From assembly GCF_030010625.1 (NCBI RefSeq), contig NZ_JASCXN010000003.1, forward strand, positions 306,986 to 370,985: a stretch of DNA of 64,000 bases, written 5' to 3'. The notes beneath the pieces are model-generated. The model searched no databases. It saw nothing but the letters and a program-made list of their open reading frames with translations, and was not told the origin of the DNA. Positions 35,639-44,043 of this stretch are shown here, piece by piece. The position numbers were made by a program, and so were the translations under genes. This stretch comes from Streptomyces sp. CC208A (lineage in GTDB: Bacteria > Actinomycetota > Actinomycetes > Streptomycetales > Streptomycetaceae). The stretch's first letter is position 1. Each line of letters opens with the position of its first letter.

Positions 35639-36823
35639 GTGACCACGTCCCACGCCACACCCCCCACCCCCTACACCGACGCGGACCTCGACGCCCTGCG
35701 GCACAGCGGCGACGAACTCGCCGACGCCGTCGTCGCCACCCTCTTCGAACGCGGCGAGGTCGGCCTCTTCAACTCCCTCATGCGGTACGTCTCCGTCTCC
35801 GGCCGGGAACTCCCCGCCGGCCTCCCCGACGTGGCCCGCGAGTACCTGGAGACGACCGCCGTCCCGCCCGCCTGGGTGGACTGGAACGAGATGGAGAAGG
35901 CCCGGCTCTTCTTCACCGACAACAACGTCCACATCAACACCGCCCTCTCCTTCGCCTCCATGCCCGCCTGCTACGCCGTCCCCCGCGTGGCCCGCCTGCT
36001 CTCCACCACCCACGGGCTGCACTACCCGAGCAAGCGGATGGCGGAGACCGGCCAGTTCACCACCTACCTCATGCGGCCCGACGCCTTCGAGGCCGGCGGG
36101 CGGTTCGTCCCCGCCGCCCAGAAGGTCCGCCTCCTGCACGCCTCCATCCGCCACCACCTGACCCGCGAGGACCGCTGGGACACCGCCGCCGACGGGGTGC
36201 CGATCTGCCAGGAGGACATGATCGGCGGGCAGATGTTCTTCTCGATGCTCGTCCTCGACAGCCTCCACCGGCTCGGCATCCACATGTCCGTCGAGGGCGC
36301 CGAGGCGTACTTCTACGCCTGGCGGGTCGTCGGCGCGATCCTCGGCGTCGACCAGACCGCCGTGCCGAAGACCCTCGACGAGGCGCGCGCCTTCCTCGAC
36401 CTGTACCTGCTGCGGCACATGGGCCCCTCGGAGGAGGGCGTCGTGCTGACCCGGCAGCTGATCGAGCTGTACGAGGAGGTCGTCCCCGGCACCTTCTTCG
36501 ACCCGGTCGTCTCCGCCCTGATCCGCCACCTCGTCGGCGACACCTGCGGTGACTGGCTCGGCGTGCCCCGCAGCCGCTGGGACACCGCCGTGAAGGCGCT
36601 GCCGGCGCTGCTCGGCGTCCTGGAGTCGGTGGAGGACGCCTCGCCGTTCGCCGCCTGGGCGCTCGACCGGCTCGGCCACCTCACCTCGGTCTTCGAGCTG
36701 TCCGCCCTCACCCGGGGCCGGGTCATGCACTACGCCATCCCCGAGCACCTCAGGAAGGAGTACGGCGTCGACACGGGCGTCTCCCGCGCCCGCCGCTGGA
36801 CCCCGCCCCCGGCCACCGTCTGA
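35639..36823 (+). CDS. MpaB-family (DUF2236) oxygenase-like protein
   Basis: A 394-residue protein of the ER-bound/latex-clearing-protein-like oxygenase family, which binds haem. VRLLHASIRHHLTR near 165 contains the conserved R-x-x-x-H, and YFYAWRVVGAILGVD near 220 the second family block (W-R-x-V-x-x-x-L-G). No signal peptide is seen. The GTG 35639 follows GGGAG 17 bases after the prenyltransferase stop. With a prenyl-diphosphate maker upstream, oxidation of an isoprenoid is plausible; that is an inference. Confidence 0.8.
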   Translation: MTTSHATPPTPYTDADLDALRHSGDELADAVVATLFERGEVGLFNSLMRYVSVSGRELPAGLPDVAREYLETTAVPPAWVDWNEMEKARLFFTDNNVHINTALSFASMPACYAVPRVARLLSTTHGLHYPSKRMAETGQFTTYLMRPDAFEAGGRFVPAAQKVRLLHASIRHHLTREDRWDTAADGVPICQEDMIGGQMFFSMLVLDSLHRLGIHMSVEGAEAYFYAWRVVGAILGVDQTAVPKTLDEARAFLDLYLLRHMGPSEEGVVLTRQLIELYEEVVPGTFFDPVVSALIRHLVGDTCGDWLGVPRSRWDTAVKALPALLGVLESVEDASPFAAWALDRLGHLTSVFELSALTRGRVMHYAIPEHLRKEYGVDTGVSRARRWTPPPATV

Positions 36824-36940
36824 CGTCCGGCCCGCCCCGGTCCCGTACGGGACCCTCCGCACGGGACCGCCGGGAGGGCTCTCCTCGCAGAGTGGCGCAT
36901 CCTGTCCGAAAATGGACTCACCGGTGAAGGCGAGGTGCGC

Positions 36941-37363
36941 ATGGACAGCGAGCGAGACGGGCTCGGGGACGGGTCGCCGACCGGCCGGTCCGACCGGTTC
37001 ACGGTCGAGGTGCGGTCCACGTGGGGCACGGAGACCGTCGTGATCGCCCCGTCCGGGGAGCTCGACCACGACACGGTCGAACCGCTGCGCACCGCCCTGG
37101 AGAAGCACGAGGACGCGGCGCGGATCGTCGTCGACTGCGCCGGGCTCGACTTCTGCGACTCCACCGGCCTGAACCTGCTGCTCAGGGCCCGCGCCCGGGC
37201 GCTGGAGACCGGTGCGGTGCTCGACCTGGCCGGAGTGCGGCCCCCGGTGGACCGGATGTTCGAGATCACCGGTGCCCGTCAGGTCTTCCGGGTATACGCG
37301 GACGTGGACGAGGCTCTCGCCGCCGGCGGGACGGGCGGGGCCCGTCCCGAGGACCTGACGTGA
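36941..37363 (+). CDS. STAS-domain anti-sigma factor antagonist
   Basis: A 140-residue RsbV/SpoIIAA-like protein. IAPSGELDHDTVEPL opens the STAS fold, and LDFCDSTGLNLLLRARARA carries the phospho-acceptor serine (Ser in CDS, near 69). It would sequester an anti-sigma kinase when dephosphorylated. An ATG at 36941 (or GTG at 36935) is possible. It overlaps the following kinase gene (stop at 37361-37363 against GTG 37360) or lies just before the better ATG at 37393. Confidence 0.88.
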   Translation: MDSERDGLGDGSPTGRSDRFTVEVRSTWGTETVVIAPSGELDHDTVEPLRTALEKHEDAARIVVDCAGLDFCDSTGLNLLLRARARALETGAVLDLAGVRPPVDRMFEITGARQVFRVYADVDEALAAGGTGGARPEDLT

Positions 37364-37392
37364 CGGGCCCGCCGGCCGTGCGGGAGGGAGAG

Positions 37393-37863
37393 ATGACCGA
37401 AGGCGACGGCACACCCGCGCAGACCCGCCGGCTCCTGCTGCGGGAGAGCGCGGGCGCGGTCTCCCGCTGCCGCGACTTCACCGCGCGGGCGCTCGCCGAC
37501 TGGGGCTGGGTCCCCGCGGAGAGCCCCCGGGAGCGCGAGCGCGTCGAGGACGTCCTGCTGCTGGTCTCCGAGGTGGTCACCAACGCCTGTCTGCACGCCG
37601 GCGGCCCGGAGGAGTTCGTGCTCCGGCACACGGACGGGCTGCTGCGGGTGGAGGTCGCCGACCGCAGCCCCGAGCACCCGCACCGGATGGCGCCGCGCCC
37701 GCCCTCGCTGCCCGGCGGTCACGGGCTCATGGTGCTCGACCGCCTGGCGAGCGACTGGGGCTCCTCGGACCGGGGGCCCGGCGCCGAGGGCAAGGTGGTG
37801 TGGCTGGAGGTCAGCCGTCCGTCTCCTCCTCCGTGGCGCCGTCGTCCAGCAGACCTGCCTTGA
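37393..37863 (+). CDS. RsbW-like anti-sigma factor ATPase
   Basis: A GHKL-fold ATPase of 156 residues from the ATG at 37393, preceded by GGAGG. The N box is DVLLLVSEVVTNACLHAGG and the G-rich box is LPGGHGLMVLDRLASDWG. Such kinases bind a sigma factor and phosphorylate an STAS protein, which is encoded directly upstream. An alternative GTG start at 37360 adds 11 residues. The 3' end overlaps the convergent sigma-factor gene by 53 bases, an unusually long overlap. Confidence 0.82.
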   Translation: MTEGDGTPAQTRRLLLRESAGAVSRCRDFTARALADWGWVPAESPRERERVEDVLLLVSEVVTNACLHAGGPEEFVLRHTDGLLRVEVADRSPEHPHRMAPRPPSLPGGHGLMVLDRLASDWGSSDRGPGAEGKVVWLEVSRPSPPPWRRRPADLP

Positions 37864-38737
37864 GCTCGCCGAGGATCCGGGCGAGCAGCCGGGAGACGTG
37901 CATCTGGGAGAGGCCGACCCGCCGGCCGATCTCGGCCTGGGTCAGCTCCTCACCGAAGCGCAGGGAGAGGATCAGCCGGTCGCGGTCGTCGAGCCGGTCG
38001 AGCAGCGGTCGGAGCGAATGCAGGTCGTCGATCAGCTCGTAGGCGGGCTCCTCGACGGCGGTGCGCCGGCCGGCCGTGCCCTGCGGTGCGCCGGTCTCGT
38101 CGTCGCCCACGGGGGCGTCGAGCGAGTGGGTGGTGTAGGCGTTGGCGGCGAGCTCGCCCTCGGCCACCGTCTCCTCGGTGAGGTCCAGCCGCTCCGCCAG
38201 CGCTGCGCGGTCGGGCCGGTGGCCGTCGCGCTGTTCCAGCGCGTCCGAGGCCTTGGCCAGCTCGATGCGCAGCTCCTGGAGACGGCGGGGGACCCGGACG
38301 GCCCAGCCGGTGTCCCTGAAGAACCGCTTCATCTCGCCGACGATCGTCGGCAGCGCGAAGGCGGAGAACTCGACCCCCCGGTCCGGGTCGAACCGGTCGA
38401 TCGCCTTGATCAGCCCGACCGTCCCCACCTGCACGATGTCCTCCATCGGCTCGGCGCGGCCGCGGAAGCGCCGGGCGGCGAACTTCACCAGGCTCAGATT
38501 CAGCTCCACCAGGGTGTTGCGCACGTAGGAGCGCTCACGGGTGCCCTCGTCGAGCTCGTGGAGCCGCTGGAAGAGCGACACCGAGAGGGTCCGGGCGTCG
38601 TCCGTGGAGGCTCCCAGGGGGTTCTCCGGCACGGGCAGGCCCCCGAGTGCCCGCTGCCGCACGGTCGCGGAAGGGGACGGACGTCGGCAGCTGCGGGTCC
38701 GGGCGGAGGGGCTGTATGCGGCTCGGCCGATGGCCAT
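37811..38737 (-). CDS. RNA polymerase sigma factor, SigB/SigF/SigG family
   Basis: A 308-residue alternative sigma factor. Region 2 shows VEDIVQVG-like EDIVQVGTVGLIKAIDRFDP with the LPTIVGEMKRFFRDTGWAVRVPRRLQEL block that follows. Region 3 is weaker, and region 4 has ILSLRFGEELTQAEIGRRVGLSQMHVSRLLARIL, a helix-turn-helix. The Arg/Ser-rich N-terminal 30 residues look poorly conserved; a start nearer 38670 is possible. Flanked by anti-sigma and anti-anti-sigma type genes, it fits partner switching in stress or development. Confidence 0.93.
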   Translation of the reverse strand: MAIGRAAYSPSARTRSCRRPSPSATVRQRALGGLPVPENPLGASTDDARTLSVSLFQRLHELDEGTRERSYVRNTLVELNLSLVKFAARRFRGRAEPMEDIVQVGTVGLIKAIDRFDPDRGVEFSAFALPTIVGEMKRFFRDTGWAVRVPRRLQELRIELAKASDALEQRDGHRPDRAALAERLDLTEETVAEGELAANAYTTHSLDAPVGDDETGAPQGTAGRRTAVEEPAYELIDDLHSLRPLLDRLDDRDRLILSLRFGEELTQAEIGRRVGLSQMHVSRLLARILGELKAGLLDDGATEEETDG

Positions 38738-38898
38738 GACATTCCTGTCGACGATTCCGGTGGACCGGCGCCGCCCTCAGAGGGAGGGCGGGTGTCACAG
38801 CCCGTCGGTTGAGCATCCTTGTGACAAGCGTTCCCTCTCAGGAGCTTTTGACCCACCTGGGAGTGTTTGGGTCCTTTTTTCTCGGTCAGGGGCTGGCC
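38738..38898. promoter_or_regulatory. Divergent region between sigma factor and second ATPase
   Basis: 161 bases separate the two divergent genes. They include a T-rich run ending cctttttt near 38872-38880 and tttgacccacctgggagtg upstream of it, unusual in this GC-rich DNA. No clear GTTT/GGGTA sigma-B-type promoter could be fixed, so the element is noted only by composition. Confidence 0.35.
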
Positions 38899-39366
38899 AT
38901 GGAGGCAGGTGAGCCGCACCACGCGGCATGCTCCCGGCGGTGCGTACTCGGCGGAGGCCCGGGCACGGCCGGCCGCTTCCGCGACTTCTCCTCACAGACC
39001 GTGACGGAGTGGTACGGGCCGCTCTCCCCGGCGGGCCGCAGGGCCGCCGGGGACCTGCTGCTGCTCGTCACCGAGCTCGTCGCCCACGCGGTGCGGCGCG
39101 GAGGAGTCCCGTACGAGCTCCGCCTCGACCGCTCCGCGGACGGCGTCTGGCTCCAGGTGAGCGACACCGGCGCGGAAGGACCCTGCCCGGCGGGCCGGCA
39201 CCGCCCCGGCCTCCCCTCCTGGCACTGCCTCTACCTGGTCCAGCGGCTCGCCGAGGTCTGGGGCTGGGTGCCGCGCGACCGGGGCAGGACGATGTGGTGC
39301 GAGGTCCGCTTCCCCCGGCCGGACACCGGGGCCGCCCGGCTGTCTGAAGGGGCCGCGGGCGGGTAG
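38899..39366 (+). CDS. Second RsbW-like ATP-binding protein
   Basis: A 155-residue protein from the ATG at 38899, with a GHKL-type ATPase fold: DLLLLVTELVAHAVRRGGV as N box (the usual Asn is His) and RPGLPSWHCLYLVQRLAEVWG as the later box, where the Gly-rich loop is altered. If the Asn is needed, ATP binding may be lost, so the protein may act by binding alone. A longer form from 38809 is open but shows no conserved features. It is divergent from the sigma-factor gene and so a candidate second regulator of it. Confidence 0.72.
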   Translation: MEAGEPHHAACSRRCVLGGGPGTAGRFRDFSSQTVTEWYGPLSPAGRRAAGDLLLLVTELVAHAVRRGGVPYELRLDRSADGVWLQVSDTGAEGPCPAGRHRPGLPSWHCLYLVQRLAEVWGWVPRDRGRTMWCEVRFPRPDTGAARLSEGAAGG

Positions 39367-39425
39367 CAGCCCGGAAGGACGACCCCGCCGCCCGGCGGGG
39401 GTTCCGGACCGGAGGAGGTGCCGCG

Positions 39426-39755
39426 ATGGACGAGGTCCGGCTCTCCGCATACGAACGACGTGTACTGGCCGAGATCGAGGAGGACCTGAGCGCCGACAGC
39501 GGTCTCGCCCGGCGCATGGCCGGGCACCGGCCCTCCCCCCACCTGCCCCGACCGCGGATCACCCTCCGCGGCGGTCTGGGCGCCGCCCTGCTCGGGGCGA
39601 CGACGCTCACCCTGCTCGTCCTCGCGGTGGCGACCTCGGCCCCCGCCCTGGTCTGGGGCTTCGCCGCCGCCTGGGTGCTGACGCTGGTCCTGCTGCTGCG
39701 CCTGGTGGTCCGCTGGACCCGGCGGCGTGCGGGCGGCGGGCCGCCCGGCGACTGA
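39426..39755 (+). CDS. DUF3040-type small membrane protein
   Basis: A 109-residue protein beginning MDEVRLSAYERRVLAEIEEDLSAD, the classical DUF3040 opening (L-S-x-x-E-x-R-x-L-x-x-I-E). Two hydrophobic helices follow at about 48-70 and 73-93. GGAGGTG upstream supports the ATG. The family is common in actinobacteria and the function is unknown. It sits among stress-response genes. Confidence 0.85.
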   Translation: MDEVRLSAYERRVLAEIEEDLSADSGLARRMAGHRPSPHLPRPRITLRGGLGAALLGATTLTLLVLAVATSAPALVWGFAAAWVLTLVLLLRLVVRWTRRRAGGGPPGD

Positions 39756-39790
39756 CCCGGCAGACGACCCGACCGAGAGAGGAGCCCACG

Positions 39791-40114
39791 ATGCCCCGCG
39801 GATCGAACGCCAAGCGCGAGAGGCAGTACGAGCACATCAAGCAGAGCGCCCTGGACCGCGGCGAGAGCAAGGGACGCGCCGAGGAGATCGCCTCCCGCAC
39901 CGTCAACAAGGAACGGGCCCGCTCGGGCGAGTCGAAGACGGCGAGCAAGAGCTCGACCCAGGACATGTCCTCCTCGCGGCGCGGCGGGAAGCGCTCGCAC
40001 AGCGGCTCCGAGGGACCGACCTACGACCAGCTGTACGCCGAGGCCCAGCGCCGCAACCTGCACGGCAGGTCGCAGATGAACAAGGCCGAACTGAAGCGGA
40101 AGCTCGGCCACTGA
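39791..40114 (+). CDS. Small basic protein with Rho-N/SAP-like C terminus
   Basis: A 107-residue highly charged protein. The N-terminal half (RGSNAKRERQYEHIKQSAL) is lysine/arginine rich, a Ser-rich linker follows, and TYDQLYAEAQRRNLHGRSQMNKAELKRKLG is the Rho-N/SAP-like helix-turn. Streptomyces homologues are labelled plasmid stabilization protein, without proof. GAGAGGAG upstream of the ATG is a strong ribosome site. Confidence 0.8.
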   Translation: MPRGSNAKRERQYEHIKQSALDRGESKGRAEEIASRTVNKERARSGESKTASKSSTQDMSSSRRGGKRSHSGSEGPTYDQLYAEAQRRNLHGRSQMNKAELKRKLGH

Positions 40115-40184
40115 ACCACCGAGGACCCCGGCGCCCGGCCTCTCCCCGGACCGGCCCGCCGGGGCCCGCCCCTGTCGCCCGGTC

Positions 40185-41546
40185 TCAGCCGGCCGCGCCG
40201 CCGGGCGCCGTCGGCGGGGCGCCGACCACGCCCCGTACGACCCCGAGGGTGAACAGGTCCTCCGGGCGCAGCCGGAGGCGGTCGGCCGTGGCGTCCGCCT
40301 CCTCCGGGGGGCGCTTCAGGATGGCGGTGGCGAGCTCGGGGGCGATCACGGAGAAGTACGCGTCCGGGGTGGCCCAGGTGTTGCCGGGGGCGGCGAGGGC
40401 GAGCGCACCGCCCGAGCCGCCCTCGCCGATGAGCAGCGCGGTGACCGGGACGCGCGCCTCGGCGACGGCGCCGAAGAGCTCCGCGATGGCCGGGCCCGCA
40501 CCCGCCCGCTCCGCCTCCGCGTCGTTGGCGGCGCCCGGCGTGTCGATCAGCGTGAGCACCGGGATCCCCAGCCGCCCGGCCGTCCGCACCAGCCGGGCCG
40601 CGGTGCGGAAACCGGCCGGCCGGGTCGCGGTCCCGCACTGGGCCGCGTACGCGACCGTACGCCCGTCCGGCAGCCGCCCGAAGCCGCAGCGCATCCCCGG
40701 GTCGGTGCCGCCCGCGCGGTCGCCGGACAGCTCCGCCCGCTCGGTGAACACCTCGGCGAGATAGCGGTCGGCCCGGGGACGCTCCGGGTGCCGGGCGCGG
40801 GCCACCGCCTCGCGCCCGCTCGCCGACGGCTCCGTGGAGCCGAGCGCGTACGGCGGCGGGACCGGGCCCTCGGCCGGGCGGGTGAGCAGCGACAGCCAGC
40901 GGCCGAGGACCGCCCGCAGCTCCCGCGCCGGGACGACGGCGTCCACGTGCCCGTGGGCGAGCTGCGCCTCGGCGGTGTACGCGGCCGGGTCGGCGTCCGG
41001 CGGCCGTACCCGGGAACCCGCGAAGCCCACCTGGGCGCCCGGCAGCGCGAGGACCACGTCGGAGCCGGCCCCGAGGGTGGCCCACCCGCCACCGGTCGTC
41101 GGATCGCGCAGGACCGCCAGCTGGGGCAGACCGGCGGCCCGGGTGAGTGCCGCCTCCCCGGCCAGCCGCTGGAGCTGGACCAGCGCCCGCATGCCCTCGT
41201 GCATCCGGCTGCCGCCGGTGGCCAGGAGGACGGTCACGGGCAGCCGGTGCGCCCGGGCGTGGGCGTGCGCGGCGGCCACCCGGGCGCCGGTGCCCTCGCC
41301 GATGGAACCGCCGAGGAAGCCGAACTCGAAGGAGACGAGGACCGTCCGCGTCCCGCCGACCGTGCCGGTGCCGCAGACCACGGACTCGGACACGCCGGAG
41401 CGGGCGGCCGCCGCGGCCCTGGCCGCCCCGTAACCGGGCCAGCCGATCGGCCCGTCGCCCGCGGACGGACCCTCGGGGGAGGGGAGTTCGGCGAAGTCGC
41501 CGGTCACGAGGGCCAGTGCCTCGCGCGCGTTCGCAGGTGCTGTCAT
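40185..41546 (-). CDS. Fused carboxyltransferase (AccD/AccA-like)
   Basis: A 453-residue crotonase-fold protein with both carboxyltransferase halves. The N-terminal half has FEFGFLGGSIGEGTGARVAAA, LLATGGSRMHEGMRALVQLQ and DPTTGGGWATLGA; the C-terminal half has LIDTPGAANDAEAERAGAGPAIAELF and GEGGSGGALALAAPGNTWATPDAYFSVIAPE. No zinc-ribbon cysteines lie in front, unlike classical AccD. Such fused forms act on malonyl- or acyl-CoA in carboxylases or decarboxylases. No biotin carboxylase gene is nearby, so partner subunits must be elsewhere. The ATG at 41546 is chosen from the start of homology. Confidence 0.85.
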   Translation of the reverse strand: MTAPANAREALALVTGDFAELPSPEGPSAGDGPIGWPGYGAARAAAAARSGVSESVVCGTGTVGGTRTVLVSFEFGFLGGSIGEGTGARVAAAHAHARAHRLPVTVLLATGGSRMHEGMRALVQLQRLAGEAALTRAAGLPQLAVLRDPTTGGGWATLGAGSDVVLALPGAQVGFAGSRVRPPDADPAAYTAEAQLAHGHVDAVVPARELRAVLGRWLSLLTRPAEGPVPPPYALGSTEPSASGREAVARARHPERPRADRYLAEVFTERAELSGDRAGGTDPGMRCGFGRLPDGRTVAYAAQCGTATRPAGFRTAARLVRTAGRLGIPVLTLIDTPGAANDAEAERAGAGPAIAELFGAVAEARVPVTALLIGEGGSGGALALAAPGNTWATPDAYFSVIAPELATAILKRPPEEADATADRLRLRPEDLFTLGVVRGVVGAPPTAPGGAAG

Positions 41547-41690
41547 CGGGGCCTCCCGCCCGTCGCCCGGCGAGCCGCGGGAAGGGTCCGGAGCCCGTCC
41601 CGCCACCGTACCGCCGAGTAGCAGGCGGGCAGGGGCCCACGGCCCGGGTGCGGCGGAGATCACTCCGGGCGTACGACGGTGGCAGCCGCC

Positions 41691-42149
41691 TCAGGCCATG
41701 ATCCCGCTCCCGTGCGGCGCGTACAGGTCGAGCAGTCGCACCCGGGTCACCTGGAGCCGGTGCGCCAGGATCGACCCCACCCAGAAGAACACCGCCGACC
41801 CGAACTCCACGTCCGTGTGGCACATCGACCGCACCGCCGTCGCGTCGAACTCGTACGCCCGGACGGGGGTCATCGCCTCCGCCCCCGACTGGCACAGATA
41901 CGGCGGGAACAGCCAGGACAGACCCACCAGTTCACCGTGGCGGAGGGTCTCGATCACCGGCGACCCGCGCCCCGGCACCCGGGCGTCCAGATTGACCGCG
42001 CCCGTCTTCACGATCCAGAACCGGTCCGCGTGCTGCTGCTCCTCGAAGAGCCGGTCCCCGGACTCGAAATACACGTCCTCGGCGAAGGCCATCAACCGCT
42101 CGCGGTGCTCCGCCGGCAGCGCACTGACCTTGGGTGCGGCACTCCTCAT
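41691..42149 (-). CDS. Cyclic-nucleotide-binding domain protein, no HTH
   Basis: A 152-residue Crp-like effector domain: VYFESGDRLFEEQQHADRFWIVKTGAV and VIETLRHGELVGLSWLFPP form the beta-roll, with the phosphate-binding cassette reduced to GELVGLSWLF. A DNA-binding helix-turn-helix, normally about 70 residues further on, is absent. It could sense a ligand and act through a partner protein. It is divergent from the glutamate transporter operon. Confidence 0.8.
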   Translation of the reverse strand: MRSAAPKVSALPAEHRERLMAFAEDVYFESGDRLFEEQQHADRFWIVKTGAVNLDARVPGRGSPVIETLRHGELVGLSWLFPPYLCQSGAEAMTPVRAYEFDATAVRSMCHTDVEFGSAVFFWVGSILAHRLQVTRVRLLDLYAPHGSGIMA

Positions 42150-42343
42150 GACGGGCCCTCCTCCTCACGCGTACGGCTCCGCTCCCAGTGTCCACCGGCC
42201 CCGGCCGGACCGCAGGCGACGCGGGCCCGGCATCCCGCCCCGCACCGCCCCGGCACGCCCCCGGGGTGCGGCCGGGCGGGGCGGAGCGGAGCATGAGACC
42301 GAGGAGGGAACGAACAGAAGGGGGTGTGAGCCAGGAGGGTGAC

Positions 42344-43129
42344 ATGCCCGTCCCGGAAGTGCCCGCCAGGGAAGCGTCCACTCCGGACGGCGGCGACGCG
42401 CTCGTCGTCCTGAGCCGGGTCGACAAGCACTTCGGGACCCTCCACGTCCTCCAGTCCGTCGACCTCACGGTCCACCGGGGCGAGGTCGTCGTCGTGATCG
42501 GCCCCTCCGGCTCGGGCAAGTCCACCCTCTGCCGGGCGATCAACCGCCTGGAGACCATCGACAGCGGCGAGATCCGCGTCGACGGCCGACCGCTGCCCGC
42601 CGAGGGCAGGGAACTCGCCCGGCTCCGCGCCGACGTCGGCATGGTCTTCCAGTCCTTCAACCTCTTCGCCCACAAGACCGTCCTCGACAACGTCACCCTC
42701 GGACAGATCAAGGTCCGCAAGAAGAACCGCAGGGCCGCCGAGGAACGGGCCCGCGCCCTCCTCGACCGGGTCGGCGTCGCCGCCCAGGCCGACAAGTACC
42801 CGGCCCAGCTCTCCGGCGGTCAGCAGCAGCGCGTCGCCATCGCCCGCGCCCTCGCCATGGACCCCAAGGTGATGCTCTTCGACGAACCGACCTCCGCCCT
42901 CGACCCCGAGATGATCAACGAGGTCCTGGAGGTCATGCGGCAGCTCGCCGACGAGGGCATGACCATGGTGGTCGTCACCCACGAGATGGGCTTCGCCCGC
43001 TCCGCCGCCCACCGCGTCGTCTTCATGGCCGACGGCCGGCTCGTCGAGGACGCCACGCCGGACGAGTTCTTCGGCAACCCGCGCAGCCCCCGCGCCCGCG
43101 ACTTCCTCTCCAAGATCCTCCACCACTGA
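42344..43129 (+). CDS. gluA: Glutamate-type ABC transporter ATP-binding protein
   Basis: A 261-residue ATPase of the polar amino acid family. Walker A is IGPSGSGKSTLCRAIN, the Q loop is GMVFQSFNLFAHKT, the signature LSGGQQQRVAIARAL, Walker B VMLFDEPTSALDPE and the H switch VVTHEMGFARSAA. The ATG at 42344 is fixed by AGGAGGGTGAC, excluding upstream starts. It is the first gene of the four-gene gluABCD-like operon; its 3' end carries a repeat that continues into the gap. Confidence 0.95.
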   Translation: MPVPEVPAREASTPDGGDALVVLSRVDKHFGTLHVLQSVDLTVHRGEVVVVIGPSGSGKSTLCRAINRLETIDSGEIRVDGRPLPAEGRELARLRADVGMVFQSFNLFAHKTVLDNVTLGQIKVRKKNRRAAEERARALLDRVGVAAQADKYPAQLSGGQQQRVAIARALAMDPKVMLFDEPTSALDPEMINEVLEVMRQLADEGMTMVVVTHEMGFARSAAHRVVFMADGRLVEDATPDEFFGNPRSPRARDFLSKILHH

Positions 43130-43177
43130 GCCAAGATCCTCCATCACCGAGCCAGAGATCCTCCATCACCGAGCCCC
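43107..43177 (+). repeat. Three-copy repeat spanning the gluA stop
   Basis: A unit of about 21-24 bases, agatcctccatcaccgagcc, occurs three times from the last codons of gluA into the 61-base gap before gluB. The first copy is coding. Only the first copy includes the stop, so extra copies do not change the protein. Confidence 0.8.
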
Positions 43178-43190
43178 CGGGGTGATCACC

Positions 43191-44033
43191 ATGAACCCGA
43201 CCAGGACCACCAGGACGCTCCTCGCCTCCGCCACGGCCCTCGTCCTCGCCCTCGGCTCCGCCTCGCTCGCCCACGGAGCCGTACCGCGCGACCACTCCGA
43301 CGAGGACCGGATCACCATCGGCATCAAGTTCGACCAGCCCGGCCTCGGACTCAAGACCCCCGACGGCACCTACACCGGCTTCGACGTCGACGTCGCCACG
43401 TACATCGCCAAGCAGCTCGGCCACGAACCCGACGAGATCGTGTGGAAGGAGGCCAAGAGCGCCGACCGCGAGACCATGCTCCAGCGCGGCGACGTCGACT
43501 TCATCGCGGCCTCGTACTCGATCAACGACGAACGGGCCGAGAAGGTCGACTTCGCCGGCCCCTACCTCCTCGCCCACCAGGACGTGCTGATCCGCGCCGA
43601 CGACGACTCCATCAAGCAGCCCTCCGACCTCAACGACAAGCGGCTCTGCTCCGTCACCGGCTCCACCTCCGCGCAGAACGTCAAGGACAGGATCGCCCCC
43701 GACGCCCAGCTCCAGGAGTACGGCGGCTACTCCGAGTGCCTGACCGGCCTGGAGAACGGCGTCATCGACGCCCTCACCACCGACGACTCGATCCTCGCCG
43801 GATACGCGGCCCAGGACCAGTTCGAGGGCAAGTTCAAGCTCGGCGGCTTCGAACTGAGCAACGAGAACTACGGCATCGGCGTCCAGAAGGGCAGCGAACT
43901 CAAGGAGAAGATCAACGACGCCCTGGAGAAGATGGTCGACGACGGCTCCTGGGACGCGGCCGTCGAGAAGAACTTCGGCCCGGCGAACTACCAGAACGAA
44001 CCGGCCCCGCAGATCGGCGTGATCGTCGAGTGA
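43191..44033 (+). CDS. gluB: Glutamate-type ABC transporter substrate-binding protein
   Basis: A 280-residue periplasmic-type binding protein. After a signal peptide (about residues 1-30, ending SASLAHGA) come ITIGIKFDQPGLGLKTPDG and FDVDVATYIAKQLG, typical of polar amino acid receptors, and AASYSINDERAEKVDFAGPYL near the hinge. No lipobox cysteine is present although GluB proteins are normally lipoproteins; the first Cys is far inside the mature part. The protein may be freely secreted or anchored by the uncleaved signal. The start is the ATG at 43191 rather than GTG 43182. Confidence 0.92.
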   Translation: MNPTRTTRTLLASATALVLALGSASLAHGAVPRDHSDEDRITIGIKFDQPGLGLKTPDGTYTGFDVDVATYIAKQLGHEPDEIVWKEAKSADRETMLQRGDVDFIAASYSINDERAEKVDFAGPYLLAHQDVLIRADDDSIKQPSDLNDKRLCSVTGSTSAQNVKDRIAPDAQLQEYGGYSECLTGLENGVIDALTTDDSILAGYAAQDQFEGKFKLGGFELSNENYGIGVQKGSELKEKINDALEKMVDDGSWDAAVEKNFGPANYQNEPAPQIGVIVE

Positions 44034-44043
44034 GCCGGCCGCC

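Noticed and set aside
43182..43190. GTG start for gluB, nine bases upstream of the ATG
   Set aside because: It adds only M-I-T; the ATG has better spacing to the weak ribosome site. No effect on conclusions.
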